Of a stretch of DNA of 23,085 nucleotides, positions 8,326-18,993 are shown one piece after another (position 1 is the stretch's first letter; the number at the start of each line of letters is the position of its first letter). The DNA is from Ichthyophonus hoferi (lineage: Eukaryota > Opisthokonta > Ichthyosporea > Ichthyophonida > Ichthyophonidae). The notes under the pieces were generated by a model. That model worked only from the letters and a program-made list of their open reading frames with translations. It did no database searches and was not told the DNA's origin. The translations under genes and the position numbers were made by a program. The stretch spans positions 53,729 to 76,813 of the forward strand of contig NAOQ01000052.1 in NCBI GenBank assembly GCA_002751075.1. The letters are read 5' to 3'.

Positions 8326-11300
8326 GTGTATATATGTATATGTATATGTCTGGGTGTGTGGCTCACATGTATATCAGAGGGAGTAGGTGGAGTAGAGTAG
8401 GAGAGTAAGCGAACAATAAAAATATGCAAGATAGTATGGTAATACATATAATAGTATGATAGTATAATATTACAATATCATAATAATATGTATAGTAATA
8501 ATATTATGAGAGTACCTACCTACCTACCTATCTGCATCAATACATAGAGTACGTAAGATATTTAAACAGTATGACAGTATAGTACGTAGTAGTATATAGG
8601 CATATACATATAAGGTAGGCCATAGATACACACTCACAGATCTCCAGTCATAAGCCTTGTTTCTATGTAGCCCACCCCAGTACGACGAATGCTATTAAGT
8701 TTCGCTGTAGACATCCAAAAATGCTTATCGGACCTAGGTCGATGTATGTACGTATGATAGGATAATAGTATGATGATTTGGATGTATGTATGCCGTTAGT
8801 ATACGCTACACTTACACCATTACAAATAAGAATACAGTTCTAATTTCTAGATATATCCAAGCTGTGGTGGTAAGTATTATTAGGTAGTAAGTATGACAGT
8901 ATGTATAGTAGTATAATAACTTGATAGTATCACTAATGGGTATATACAACATACTATACTAAAAACTTACATACATAATTAAATATATATATATATATAT
9001 TGTCACATAGTTATAGATAAAGAATAATATGACGTATAGCATCTAGCATATAACATATAATATAGTATAATGTAATATTCTATAGCATTACACCATATAA
9101 TATACTATAATACTATACACAATACTCTACTATATTATAATACAATACAATTGAATAAAATAGAATAGAGCACAATACAATACGATACAATACAATACAA
9201 TGAACTACACTATAGTATAATACATTATCTATGGTCCTATACCACCCTTGCCCAACTCACGTCTGATCCATTGGTTCTTGCTCAAACCTTAATTGGCAAA
9301 AGGCTTGCACAGCTTTCATATCATTGGCTCGGAAGCAAACGACATGCTTGCATTCTATTGGTGGTCCTCCCCCAGTGGGGTCACATGATTGAACCAGCCC
9401 AACTGCTACAGCCGCTGCCCTAAATATATACTGGTTAGTTAATTGACTGGACATCACAAGGGATAGATGGTAATGAATAAGAGAGAAAGTAAGAGTGTGA
9501 GAGTGGTTCATAGGGAAAAAATAATGTATATATATATATAAACCTATACATATACATATACCTATACCTATATAAATAATATATATATACGAACATACAC
9601 ATAAACATGCACACCTTTCTGGTATATGGCCTGAGAAGTCTGCATGGCAGTTTGTCCTATCTTTAACAATTCTTTCTCTCACATTTCTCATAACCCTAAC
9701 ACGTGTACTTCCAGTACTAGTACCCACTGCCTCCACATCATCCCCGTGTGATCTTTTATCATTTAGACGAATTACCTGCTCGCCCGGACGTGTCCATAAT
9801 ATGGGCCCTGTGTGTGTGGATGTATACAGGTTATATAGGTTATATGGCTATAATGGAAGGCTGTTAAGGACCAACAATTCATGTGTTGATCATTAAAATC
9901 ACCGGACGATTAAGATTATATTTGATGACTTATAAAATGATATAACAGGGTTTGGCTAAATGAATGTGGGAGGAGATAGAAAGAGATAGGTAGGTAGGGT
10001 AAGAAGAAGAGAGACATACAGGGGAAGATATATATATAGGTATGGTAGCTAGTGGGAATCATATAGTAATATAATGCTTGAGTGTACATGAATAGTAGAG
10101 AGATAATTAGCTTTAAAGTAATATAAGAGAAAGGGTAGGGCAGATCCTTTATGCATAAAATAAACTGTCAATGGACCGATGAAATTACAATATATACATA
10201 CCATCATCACTCTCATTGGGCTTCATCCCAGTGAGGGTAGAGGTACTACCCCAGGGTAGACTAGCCTTGATCAAGGGGTTGCTTTCCAATATCTGTATTA
10301 CACTCTCAAAGTACCCGCCTGTCTCTTCCTAGGTGGGTAGGAGGGTGGGAGGGTGGTTATGGTATGATAGAATAAGATAGAATAAAATAGGACATGATAG
10401 AACAGAATAGGATAAGATAGGATAGGATAGGATAAGATAGGATAGAACAAGCAAGGATAGGATAGGATAAGATAGGATAGAATAAGCAAGGATAGGATAG
10501 GATATAATAGAATGGGTAACAAAATGCGATATAATACACACGCCCTATACTAAAATATTTTAAAATAAACTTCATTATGTGAAGTATAGGTTAATCAGAT
10601 ATAGAGTATTATATTAGCCTATGGCCTTCATCCACTCGAAAAGGCATTTAAGAGGATATATATGGATATATGGAATTATACAGACATGTATATACCATAC
10701 ATACAACCCCTGAGATACCCTTATATATATCGCACAACAGATACACGCACTTTACAGGTCATGTAACCATATCCACACATAATAATCTCTACATTAATAT
10801 ATAGCCTATATTATACATACCACAGGTATCCAATCCATTAGTAGAATACAAAGTATGTATTATAGTATGCATGGTAGTACGTATGATATTATGTTATGAT
10901 AGAATTTAAAGTAGTATGTATGAGATACCTTCACGGTGCCTACCAAGCTAATCGGTCTCATTGGGCCAGCCTGATGAGTGCCATAATTATAGGAGGACTG
11001 TATGTTATTAATATACTCTGATATAGTCATGGTACTCCCTATAGCTGTGTGGAGATCCTCTGACATGATTTTTAGGTGTGGATCGTAGTCTGCTATGTGG
11101 CTGTAGGCTAAAACTGTTAATATGTAATCTATATTATATCATAGTCTATATGTATCTACTAAAACCTATATTTACTATAGAAAGAATACGTGTCTGTATT
11201 CTTTCTATGATATATAAACATATCTTGCATTATATATATGCATAGGTGTGTGTGTGCGTATATATGTATATTATACTATCCCAAGAATATACTCATACAG

Positions 11301-14300
11301 ACTCCAAGCTGTCACAAGATATTAAGACCAATTACATTTCGATTTTAAAAGCATGCAATTCTTATCCAGTTTTATTCAATCATCGTAAGGTCCCTCCCGC
11401 TACTACCCTAGTTGCTATAGCAACGTACCTCAACAGGTTGGGCATACTTAGTACTCCTCCGTGTATGATCCCCATACAGTGTATAGCTAACCCCTCCTCC
11501 TCCCGTAGCATCTCTTTAATGTAACCATTCACACACTGTGATTTTTCATTGCTGTCCATCTGGTCCCATGCCTCATCCTGCTTGGGTAGAGTTATTTCTA
11601 TTTTTAGCAGGTAGTTATATCTCTTATATTAAACAACTAAACATAACCTCATCCTTGTTCATAGACCATACATACATACAGCTATATATATTAACATAAT
11701 CGCATACCAGGATAGCATATCATCTAATCATCATATTATATCTCATACCCTCCTTTCTCTCCTTCCTGTCTTCACTCACATATACTATAAAGACCAATAG
11801 AATGGCAGGGTTAATTTAATTACCAAGAATATATGTATGAGAGACCCTCCTCCATTGGGTTGTATCTCCTGATACACCCCGGGGAGTAGCATAGTCCACT
11901 GTGTGCCATGCTTGTTTGTGAGAAAAGGAGAAGGGATGGAGGTCTGTGTAGGAGGTGGTACTGGGGGAGCTATGGATGATACTGGGGGAGCTAGGGATGG
12001 TACTGTGGGTATAAAGGCATAAGTATATGCGTATGTATGTATATATGTATGTGTATGTACACATAAAGATGTGTGAAATCAGAAAAGAAAAGAAAAACAT
12101 TTGGCAGAGAAGGAAAATATATAATTGGTGTATGGTGTGTAGCCATTCTCCTCACAGCACACATGTATTATTATCATAAATTCACAAAAACATCATATAT
12201 ATGAAAATACCTAAAAGTATTATTACCGTTGTTGTTATTAGTTATTACTTACTACAATTCATAGTAATATTAGAAACAATAATACATACAAAAAATCATT
12301 TATACTAGATCATATATGTATTTTTACTATTATTGTGTATATTTCTCTCTCTTTCTCTTATTTAAATCTACTACTAGTGAAAAACCAGTTTATATATAGG
12401 CCAATGAGCAAAAAATAAATAAAACATGGGACGTAGAAATATATATATATATATCTATATATATGAACGTGAAAGAATAAAGAAAAAAAGATTAATAATG
12501 ATTGGGAGAATGTATTGTAGAAAGACAATTGATTGATGGAGGGACAATATGAAAGAGTGGGTGTAAATAAAGGATAACCTAATAACAAATAGCACAGGAA
12601 GAGGTATAGTTATTATTACTTGGATTAGGTGTGACGGATCGAAATGCTGTCCTTTCATCCAATCTGAATAGGAAGAAATAATTATTTGACAAATGGCCAA
12701 TGAAAAAAATGCATTTAAACTTTAATATATATATATGCTAAATATGTGTGAATAGAGATAAAGCAAATATGCCAGTCTATTAAAAATGTACATTTTCCCA
12801 CAGTAATTATACAATGTTATCTAATCCAATCAAGCATCTACAAACATTAAAATATCCATAATAAGCAATAAATCATCCCATGGGAACCAATACCAGTGGT
12901 AGATTTTAACTTTAACGAAATGCAGAGATTTGCCATAATAGAATAACACGGGGAATCCAATTAGATTGTACCGCTAAATTGGTTGTTTGAAATTTGTGAT
13001 TTTAAAATTTCCGTATTTGACCAAGACAAAAATATAAACATGCAAAAATGCACTCTAGAGAGCATACAGGTCTATGAAAGATTTAAAGGATCTCTTTATT
13101 GGAGGACGTTTAACAACCAACCAATGGGAGGAGCCATACTTTTGACCAATAATAGAGTTGCTATCTTGAGGTGTCGGCATTACCTTCATACCTACTGGTT
13201 TGGGATTCGATTTAACCTGTGAGCCAATGACTGTTAGATCTTAGTAGAGTTAAATGGTTATATTTAAAAGATTAAACGATGTACATTGTCTACAAATCTC
13301 GCTAACATGAGCCATATACGGTAGAATAAATGCTACTATATATGCACACCTGTATATAACATGTTTTGTGCATATATAAACATACAGTGCTACACACCTC
13401 ATCAGCTGTGTCGGTTGGTTTTATCATGGTTGGTAGGGTAATGAGATTGGATGGGGCCAGGGAGGGCTTACACTGATTGGTTGATTGAATCTTAGCCAAT
13501 GGCTGCTTCTCAATGGCTAAGAGGATGTGAATTTATAGAGTAGGATTGGAGGATAATTAATACCAATCACTAATGCACTTGTATTGCCTATATATATATA
13601 TATTATAATGTTATGTATATATGTACATAAATTCAGACATATATACATACATACATAAGTAATTTGATCTCAACCTAGACGTACGAATAGGGCTAGATGC
13701 ATATGACACCTATGATATTTTATTTTATAAATGCATTCCATTTTTTATATATTGCATTTATTATATTAAATCTTATCACATCATATCATATCATATCATA
13801 CTATATCAAATCACCTCATATCATAATACATTATACCATCTCACACAATAAACATAACCATCCCATCCCATTGGTCTTTTACCTTCTAAACGCCTAGCCT
13901 TTCTCTGATTGATCACTTCAATTCTCTGCTTGATGCTAAGTGGTTGCCCTTCCATTCTTGATAATAATACCAGGGGTTCTACGTGCAAACCCTCTTCCTC
14001 CTTAGCAACTATTCGGCGGTTTTCATTGGATGGCTTGGTGCGTTCTTGGCTATCTTGAGAGAGCAGAGTAATTATAGTGGAGATAGAGGATTGGTTACTG
14101 GGTTAGCTAAAATATAAAATCTAGAAAGTCTACGAGAAGGAAAAAGAAAGAGACAGAGAAGGAGAAGGAGAAGGAGAATGAGAATGAGAGAGAAAGTAGC
14201 CAGTCATAAACCTAGGTAATTAATTGTTAAACCTACCATCTATCTCCATGCCAATCCGCTCTCTCTTATGACCATAGTCATTAGCTGGACCAATAATATC

Positions 14301-14939
14301 AATATGCCTGGAATCTCGCCTGTATCTTATCCTTCTATCTCCCTCTTCTCCCTTCAATCTTTTCTTCTTACCTGACAATTACTTTATCATTTAGTACCAT
14401 ATAATAGCATAGCCAATAGTATAAATTACATAAATTCTATAAATTACATATATCTTACTTTAGTCTTTAAAAAGAGATTGTTATTGGGGGAGTTATATAT
14501 ATAATTATATTAGTATTAGTATACATATAGATATATTAACATAGAATAAACGTACGTATATAATATGTATCCATGTTATGATGGACAACTATAGCTTATA
14601 GCTACATCTATAAGCTAATACCGTAAGTATCCCATCTTACGTATCCTCATACATACATATAATTTATATACATATGCACACACGTATATATCTATATACA
14701 TCATGTAAGCTACACACCTCTTCCCACCCACTAACAGCTATACCACTCTCCTTCTCCCTCTCCCTATATACACTCTATTAACCATACCTTCATCTGTCTC
14801 CTTACATACACTAGGTTGCCTCCCTAACTGTACTGAAATTCTAGGTCTCCTTCTGTCACAGAATAAACACTTTCCATACTCTGTGCTAGTTATTTGATTG
14901 CAGCCGCTACACTTCCAGGTGTCCCCTCCTTCTATATCT
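8156..14939 (-). CDS. RSBN1: RSBN1/KDM9-family (DPY-21-like) JmjC histone demethylase with zinc finger, 12 exons, 5' end open
   Basis: Fe(II)/2-oxoglutarate JmjC enzyme. The family (worm DPY-21, mammalian RSBN1/KDM9) is reported to demethylate H4K20me2 in chromatin. Exons in transcript order, high to low coordinate: 14939-14788, 14371-14237, 14053-13883, 13516-13398, 11943-11824, 11577-11429, 11100-10929, 10328-10202, 9807-9615, 9419-9261, 8733-8638, 8285-8156. All junctions are GT..AG with matching phase, giving 573 residues from the first exon shown. In that numbering a RanBP2-type zinc finger spans 6-32 (Trp8, Cys10, Cys13, Cys24, Cys27), followed by a basic KKKRLKGEEGDRRIRYRR stretch near 52-69. 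RSBN1 landmarks include QPNGGGSLIHIF, HQAGPMRPISLVGTV, LPWGST and GPILWTRPGEQV. The iron ligands are His436 and Asp438 (NCHADFSG) and distal His540 (RKVVHQFQT), so catalysis looks intact. The true start codon was not found. Confidence 0.88.
8291..8349. repeat. (TGTATA)n microsatellite beside last KDM9 acceptor
   Basis: About ten imperfect TGTATA units lie directly upstream, in the gene sense, of the acceptor TGCAG of the final KDM9 exon at 8285. Read on the minus strand it is TACATA-type and takes the place of a normal pyrimidine tract. Confidence 0.75.
9050..9225. repeat. Diverged A/T-rich pentamer repeats (AATAC-like)
   Basis: Runs of ATAATATAC and ACAATAC-type units fill the KDM9 intron between the 9261 and 8733 exon edges, together with more diverged TAGTAT-type sequence at 8750-8990. 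No coding potential is seen. Confidence 0.6.
10366..10510. repeat. (GATAG)n pentamer minisatellite in KDM9 intron
   Basis: Imperfect GATAG/GATAA units cover about 145 bases, with a higher-order block around GAACAAGCAAG and AATAAGCAAG that repeats at roughly 45-bp spacing. In the gene sense it reads (CTATC)n, pyrimidine-rich, and ends about 37 bases before the acceptor of the 10328 exon. Long open frames in this tract are repeat artefacts. Confidence 0.85.
11177..11208. repeat. Intronic hairpin: perfect 13-bp stem, 6-nt loop
   Basis: ATAGAAAGAATAC (11177-11189) and GTATTCTTTCTAT (11196-11208) are exact reverse complements around the loop GTGTCT. It lies in the KDM9 intron between the 11429 and 11100 exon edges, so it would be transcribed and could fold in the pre-mRNA. 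The short stem makes a miRNA precursor unlikely; a MITE-end remnant or chance fold-back are alternatives. Confidence 0.7.
11944..13397. other. Largest KDM9 intron (1.45 kb)
   Basis: The longest intron in the placed part of the gene. It holds AT microsatellites (near 12440-12465 and 12725), several CCAAT motifs (12401, 12693, 13119, 13216) and a plus-strand 79-codon frame at 12983-13222 of ordinary composition that I do not recognise and that lacks supporting signals. A minus segment near 12612-12667 has plausible splice edges (TATTCAG, GTAATA) but its phase does not fit the surrounding exons. An internal promoter is conceivable, but no start site is visible. Confidence 0.5.
13770..13835. repeat. 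(ATATC)n pentamer repeat in KDM9 intron
   Basis: CATATCATATCATAT-type units followed by looser CATCTCACA-like sequence, between the 13883 and 13516 exon edges. No function is visible. Confidence 0.7.
14130..14200. repeat. GGAGAA purine tract (pyrimidine in gene sense)
   Basis: GGAGAA and GAGAAT units form a purine run that reads as a long CT-rich tract on the minus strand, roughly 80 bases before the acceptor of the 14053 exon. Confidence 0.65.
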
Positions 14940-16077
14940 CTAGTGATGTAAGTGGGGTGGAAAGGGAAGAAAGGGAAATGGAGATGTGTCAGAGAAGTTG
15001 TAAAGGAATGGATATGCTAAAAAGGCCTCCATGGAAAATGAAAAAAAGACCAATAACAGAATTTTCTTGTAAAGTGACTGTATACGGTGGGGTAACTGAA
15101 TAATTATGCTATTATATGAGTGGACAAATAATTTTCTTTTTGAATGGATAGTTAAGATGAAGATAGGCTATGATTGGGGGATGGTTGTGAGGGTTGCCAG
15201 GTTATATGTATAATTATATGATAAGATATGTATATGTGTGTATGTATACATATGTATGTGTGTGCGTTATTGCTGGGTTATTTTAATTAAACTATATACA
15301 TACAGTGGTGGGTTCATGTGCCAATATATGTATATATCAGTGCAATACAATTAGATCCATGGAGCGATGTTTCTATATCCTAATATATACAGACATGAGT
15401 ATTCAGCTTTGTTCGTGCCAATAAATACAATAATTTGTGTTATAGAAGAAAAATAGAACGTGGTTTTCCTATTCCATGAATGATGAGAAATTGAGCAGTT
15501 ATATATATATCGTGAGCGCCAATGTACATGTAAGTAACTAGAGTTATACACATTTAATTACTACTACTATCTACCTTAGCGTATATTCTAGCAGATATTA
15601 CGTACAGTCCTGTCACATTACAGATTAAACACAGACTCCTAAACATATATTGACCTATGGGAATACTATTTTAAAAATATAACTAAAGACTAATTGAAGT
15701 ATTTAATAATTCAAAAGCAGATACGTATATGCGTTAATAATTCTCTTCCTACTTACTTCTCAAAACTTACATAATCAAGCGACAGTTATAGTGCTATATA
15801 TGTATTGCAACTTGCATTTGTTTGTGTGTGTCATGCATGCATGTATGTATATATGTGTATGTAAATATATGTATATATGTATATATTGGAAAGAAAAGAC
15901 GGTTTTTATATCTATCGCAATACTAATGTACATATATATTTTCATATAGTCATATATACCCCAGTTATGTACAAGCATATATATATATTAGAAAAACGAC
16001 ATCTTTCTATACCTGTTCACAGTGACCCATCCACATCCCCCTTCCTCTCTACAACATTAACAATATAAACTACCCAC

Positions 16078-16175
16078 CCGTTGCTAAGGGCTACATACTC
16101 TGTTCCTGTTTCGATATGTTCTGGTAAAGAATGTGTCATGTCGTAAGGTATAAAGTCTGTTGTCACCCACCCATA
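16078..16175 (-). CDS. Possible 5' exon of the KDM9-family gene
   Basis: A minus-strand segment with acceptor AATGTAG and donor GTGGGT. It reads 32 codons of natural-looking protein (near DFIPYDMTHSLPEHIETGTE) and ends in phase 2, exactly what the zinc-finger exon at 14939 needs. The fold is not recognised; the Gly/Val pattern loosely recalls small beta-barrel domains, which is speculation. A competing donor 9 bases further on (GTAGTT) would break the phase. It may belong to a different gene. Confidence 0.35.
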
Positions 16176-16387
16176 CTACATTGTTATGAAATGATTGATT
16201 CAACAAGGGAATTATAAAAAGAGGTATAAGCGGATATAATAAAATATATAGTCATTGTACACGTCTATAGTGTTAATGTGTATAGATACACTGTATAAAT
16301 ACACACATACATATACATACATATATATATATATAAACACATACAAAGCACACATATATATACAAAAATAGACACACGCGCAAATAC

Positions 16388-16458
16388 AAATATATAGTGT
16401 TGCTTCGTTCCAGACATGGATATCACAAAACATGACGTAGAGTTAAAAATTACTACAC
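16388..16458 (-). CDS. Possible further 5' exon
   Basis: A minus-strand segment bracketed by GATATAG and GTATTT, 71 bases, reading about 23 codons (near STSCFVISMSGTKQHYIF) and ending in phase 0, which matches the start of the 16175 exon. It has no start codon. The peptide is short and the splice sites are weak, so it is listed as a candidate only. Confidence 0.2.
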
Positions 16459-16640
16459 CTATATCATAAGCCTTTTCATTACGAATCACATAAATGGTTC
16501 TATTGATTATAGTAGGTCTTTTATAATGTGGTTATAAGTATGTATTATAGTATGGTAGTAGTGGTTATACACTTTCATTATATTAATATAGTATGTATAT
16601 ATGTATGCGTATATGTATGTGTATGTGTAAGTGTATGTGC

Positions 16641-16672
<32 letters not shown>

Positions 16673-17140
16673 ATGCTTGTATGTAACCATTCAGGTTTAT
16701 TTCTTGCATGGAGGAAAGAATGAATATATATATGAGAGGATAGGTAGTAAAAAAAAGAGGAATAAATAATAACCACAACATCATTATCCCGTTGTGTTTA
16801 TTCACCCACCTTGGTATAGACTTAAATATAAAGCAATTAAAAATGTAGTTATCAAAGAATGGAAATTGGTATGTTATACAGTTAAATGTTTCAAATAAAA
16901 ATAGTGGTAATCATATATTGATTATTATTTTGTGCAATACACCTTTTCTTCTATAATACAGTCAACATTATAATACTTGAATAGTCGTTTGTATACGGTT
17001 ATATATTATATATTCTTATTATAGCATATAATATAACGCGAATGTAGTAATATAACAAATATTTGGCGCCCAGAATAAAACTTAAATGACGCAATTATGA
17101 TGTAATTGCTTGTGATTTGATTGGAATATAATATTTTTGG
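16459..17140. other. A/T-rich region with (TG)n microsatellite, no gene seen
   Basis: This holds a (TG)n tract at 16642-16671 inside longer TGTATG-type repeats (about 16590-16685). The antisense frames through it are repeat artefacts. No promoter or exon could be assigned in the remainder, although the KDM9 start may lie here or beyond. Confidence 0.6.
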
Positions 17141-17144
17141 GTAT

Positions 17145-17250
17145 TTACATATCGATTGTAATAGCCAATAGAAAAAAGGCAATCGTAACTTAATATGAAG
17201 AGATAAAAAAGATGGCAATCTATTGAGATCACCGATCCGTATCATACAAA
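17145..17250 (+). repeat. Diverged copy of a ~100-bp repeat (unit 0)
   Basis: The order of blocks here (CCAATAGAAAAAAGGCAAT, then AACTTAATAT, then GATAAAAAAGAT, then GCAATCTATTGA) matches that of three units at 18994-19300. It sits just left of the Ty1/copia-like fossil while the others sit just right of it, which suggests one array split by the insertion. Confidence 0.6.
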
Positions 17251-17255
17251 CAATA

Positions 17256-18993
17256 CTCTCAAAATCAACAGAAGAAGGGCAAACAATTTAGTAACAAGTG
17301 ATATGAACAGAAACCAACAACTTCTGAAAAATAAGAAAAATGGTGTTCATATCATAATTCATCTTCTCATTCAAATGAAGAATGTAGGGTTATGAAAAAA
17401 CTCGATACAATTTATCTGTATGGAAGGCTCACAATCCAGTAGCTTTTTTGAGTAGTTAGTAATAAACCAAACTCCTCAACTGCTCCAAATCAGCTCATTT
17501 CCATTCTTTTAAAGAGTGGAGTAACTCAAAATATGTCAGAATCAGCTGCTATTTTTAGGAATTACATTCCTGTATCAACCTACCCATGCTTTGGTGAGGG
17601 ATCAGTACCGTTCACCTCCATCCTAATTGGGAAAACTACATCTTGCAAATTCAAATGGGTTCCTTATGTGCCTATTGTTAGGAATAAAGTTCTCATATCA
17701 CTCAGCACTTTGCAGGACAACAAGATGTAAATTACACATTCTAAAAAAGAAATCATTCACTTGGGACCATGGAATGAAGGTCCAATTGTTGAGGCTAGAC
17801 CAGAAGGTCGGCTATATAAATTACAAATTATAATAGCTGATGAACACTAAATACCTTCAGTGGCATTATTCAGTCATATTGATATAAAGAAAAACCATTC
17901 TTGACTACGTCATCCAGCTCAGAATACCATCAAGAATTATTATTTACCATATTCTGACAATTTCAATTTACAGAAACCATTTTGTGATATTTGTCCCCAA
18001 GCTAAGGAGACCAGAACGCTATTTGAACAACAACAGTTGCAACAACCATTGCAGTAACCATTACAGCAATCCTTTGAGCAGCCCATAGATCAAACCTTTA
18101 CACTTCCTCCTTTACCTTTCCAGGAGTCATTGTCACCTATCAACAATTTAATATCTAACTCTACAGCTATAAATTCATCTACATTTACTCCTTGTTTATT
18201 ACATTCTTCTACAAATCCAGGTTTAAAATTATTTTTACCCAATGCATTTAAGTAAGCTCAGACATCAAAACAAAGGTTTGAAGGGGATGAAGGTATTCTC
18301 ACCAGCTGACTTCAAGAGAGTGATATTATTACTCTCTCTAGATGTTCTTTACACTGTTAAGTTTCCTATCATTTATTATTATTATTGTTATTTTATTCTA
18401 CATTCATTATTAATTTAGGAAGGATATTATGTGTCAATCCTTTTGTTTGGTTATACATATACAGCACTTAAATTAATAACTAATGCACTCATATTTTCAT
18501 ATGCATCTTTGTATACAATTACACAATTAGGGGGAGGCTGTTAAAATTTACTGCATTGTAATTGTGTAAAATTTTATTATTACAATTCCCTTAATATATG
18601 CAAATATATAAAATTGTTTATTGTAGTGTTTCAGTGCCAGATTGTCATATGTGATAGCAAAAATTACAATTGCAGTTAGCCTAAAAATATGTTCATTTAG
18701 TTTGCATGATAATAGTTTTTTCTCTCTACACAAACTCTTATAACATTAGGGGTTGTTTTTCTGCTAAATTATATATTCCCAGGTATATTCCCCTGACGGA
18801 TAAATTAATCAGATAGAAGTTTTTTATACATCATTCAATCTTTAATCTGTAACCGAAACTATAAGTTAAACACATTTGTAACTTATACTTTACTTGTTAT
18901 TATTTTTGTCATACAATGACCTATAAATCGCCTTGTCACTTTTTAATAAAAATCACATTTTTGGTATCTTTTACAAGAGATATATTTTTAACA
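17256..18993 (+). mobile_element. Broken Ty1/copia-like LTR retroelement, mostly gag to pre-integrase plus 3' LTR
   Basis: Fossil element. In order it shows a gag-end-like Cys/His segment (near 17345-17400), a protease/pre-integrase-like region (around 17520-17830, with the copia-style YVP..RNKVLISLSTLQD signature) and a pre-integrase zinc-like segment (FCDICPQAKETRTLF, about 17975-18020). A low-complexity Gln/Pro/Ser region follows, then a purine-rich tract at 18529-18538 and a 3' LTR. The integrase core, reverse transcriptase and RNase H are absent, and no 5' LTR was found. It carries multiple breaks and looks old. Family assignment rests on the pre-integrase signature. Confidence 0.7.
18539..18993 (+). 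repeat. Probable 3' LTR of the + strand Ty1/copia-like fossil
   Basis: It begins TGTTAAAA immediately after the purine-rich tract TTAGGGGGAGGC and ends TTTTTAACA, so its ends form the short inverted repeat expected of LTRs. The length of about 455 bp is normal for copia-type LTRs. The right edge runs straight into the ~100-bp repeat units. With no 5' partner, the edges and age cannot be confirmed from the window. Confidence 0.5.

Noticed and set aside
10298-10575. Three overlapping minus-strand frames of 70-74 codons rich in Leu, Ser, Tyr and Pro
   Set aside because: They are translations of the GATAG pentamer minisatellite; all three frames are open because the unit length is five and lacks stops.
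11246-11524. Plus-strand 92-codon ORF
   Set aside because: Antisense to the 11429-11577 KDM9 exon, where the minus strand shows clear family similarity and splice sites.
12612-12667. Possible extra KDM9 exon in the 1.45-kb intron
   Set aside because: Splice edges are plausible, but it needs an incoming phase the 13398 donor does not supply, and no family similarity is visible.
14894-15103. Plus-strand 69-codon ORF starting with ATG
   Set aside because: It runs antisense over the KDM9 zinc-finger exon and its pyrimidine-rich acceptor tract, which explains its purine-rich Glu/Arg/Lys composition.
15575-15638. Minus-strand segment reading SLCLICNVTGLYVISARIYAK with a GTAGAT donor
   Set aside because: Looks protein-like, with a Cys-x2-Cys pair, but it ends in phase 0 and cannot join the zinc-finger exon in frame; its acceptor also lacks a pyrimidine tract. 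It may be a relic or chance.
16507-16805. Minus-strand frames with Thr-His runs
   Set aside because: The Thr-His run is the (CA)n microsatellite; nothing conserved surrounds it.
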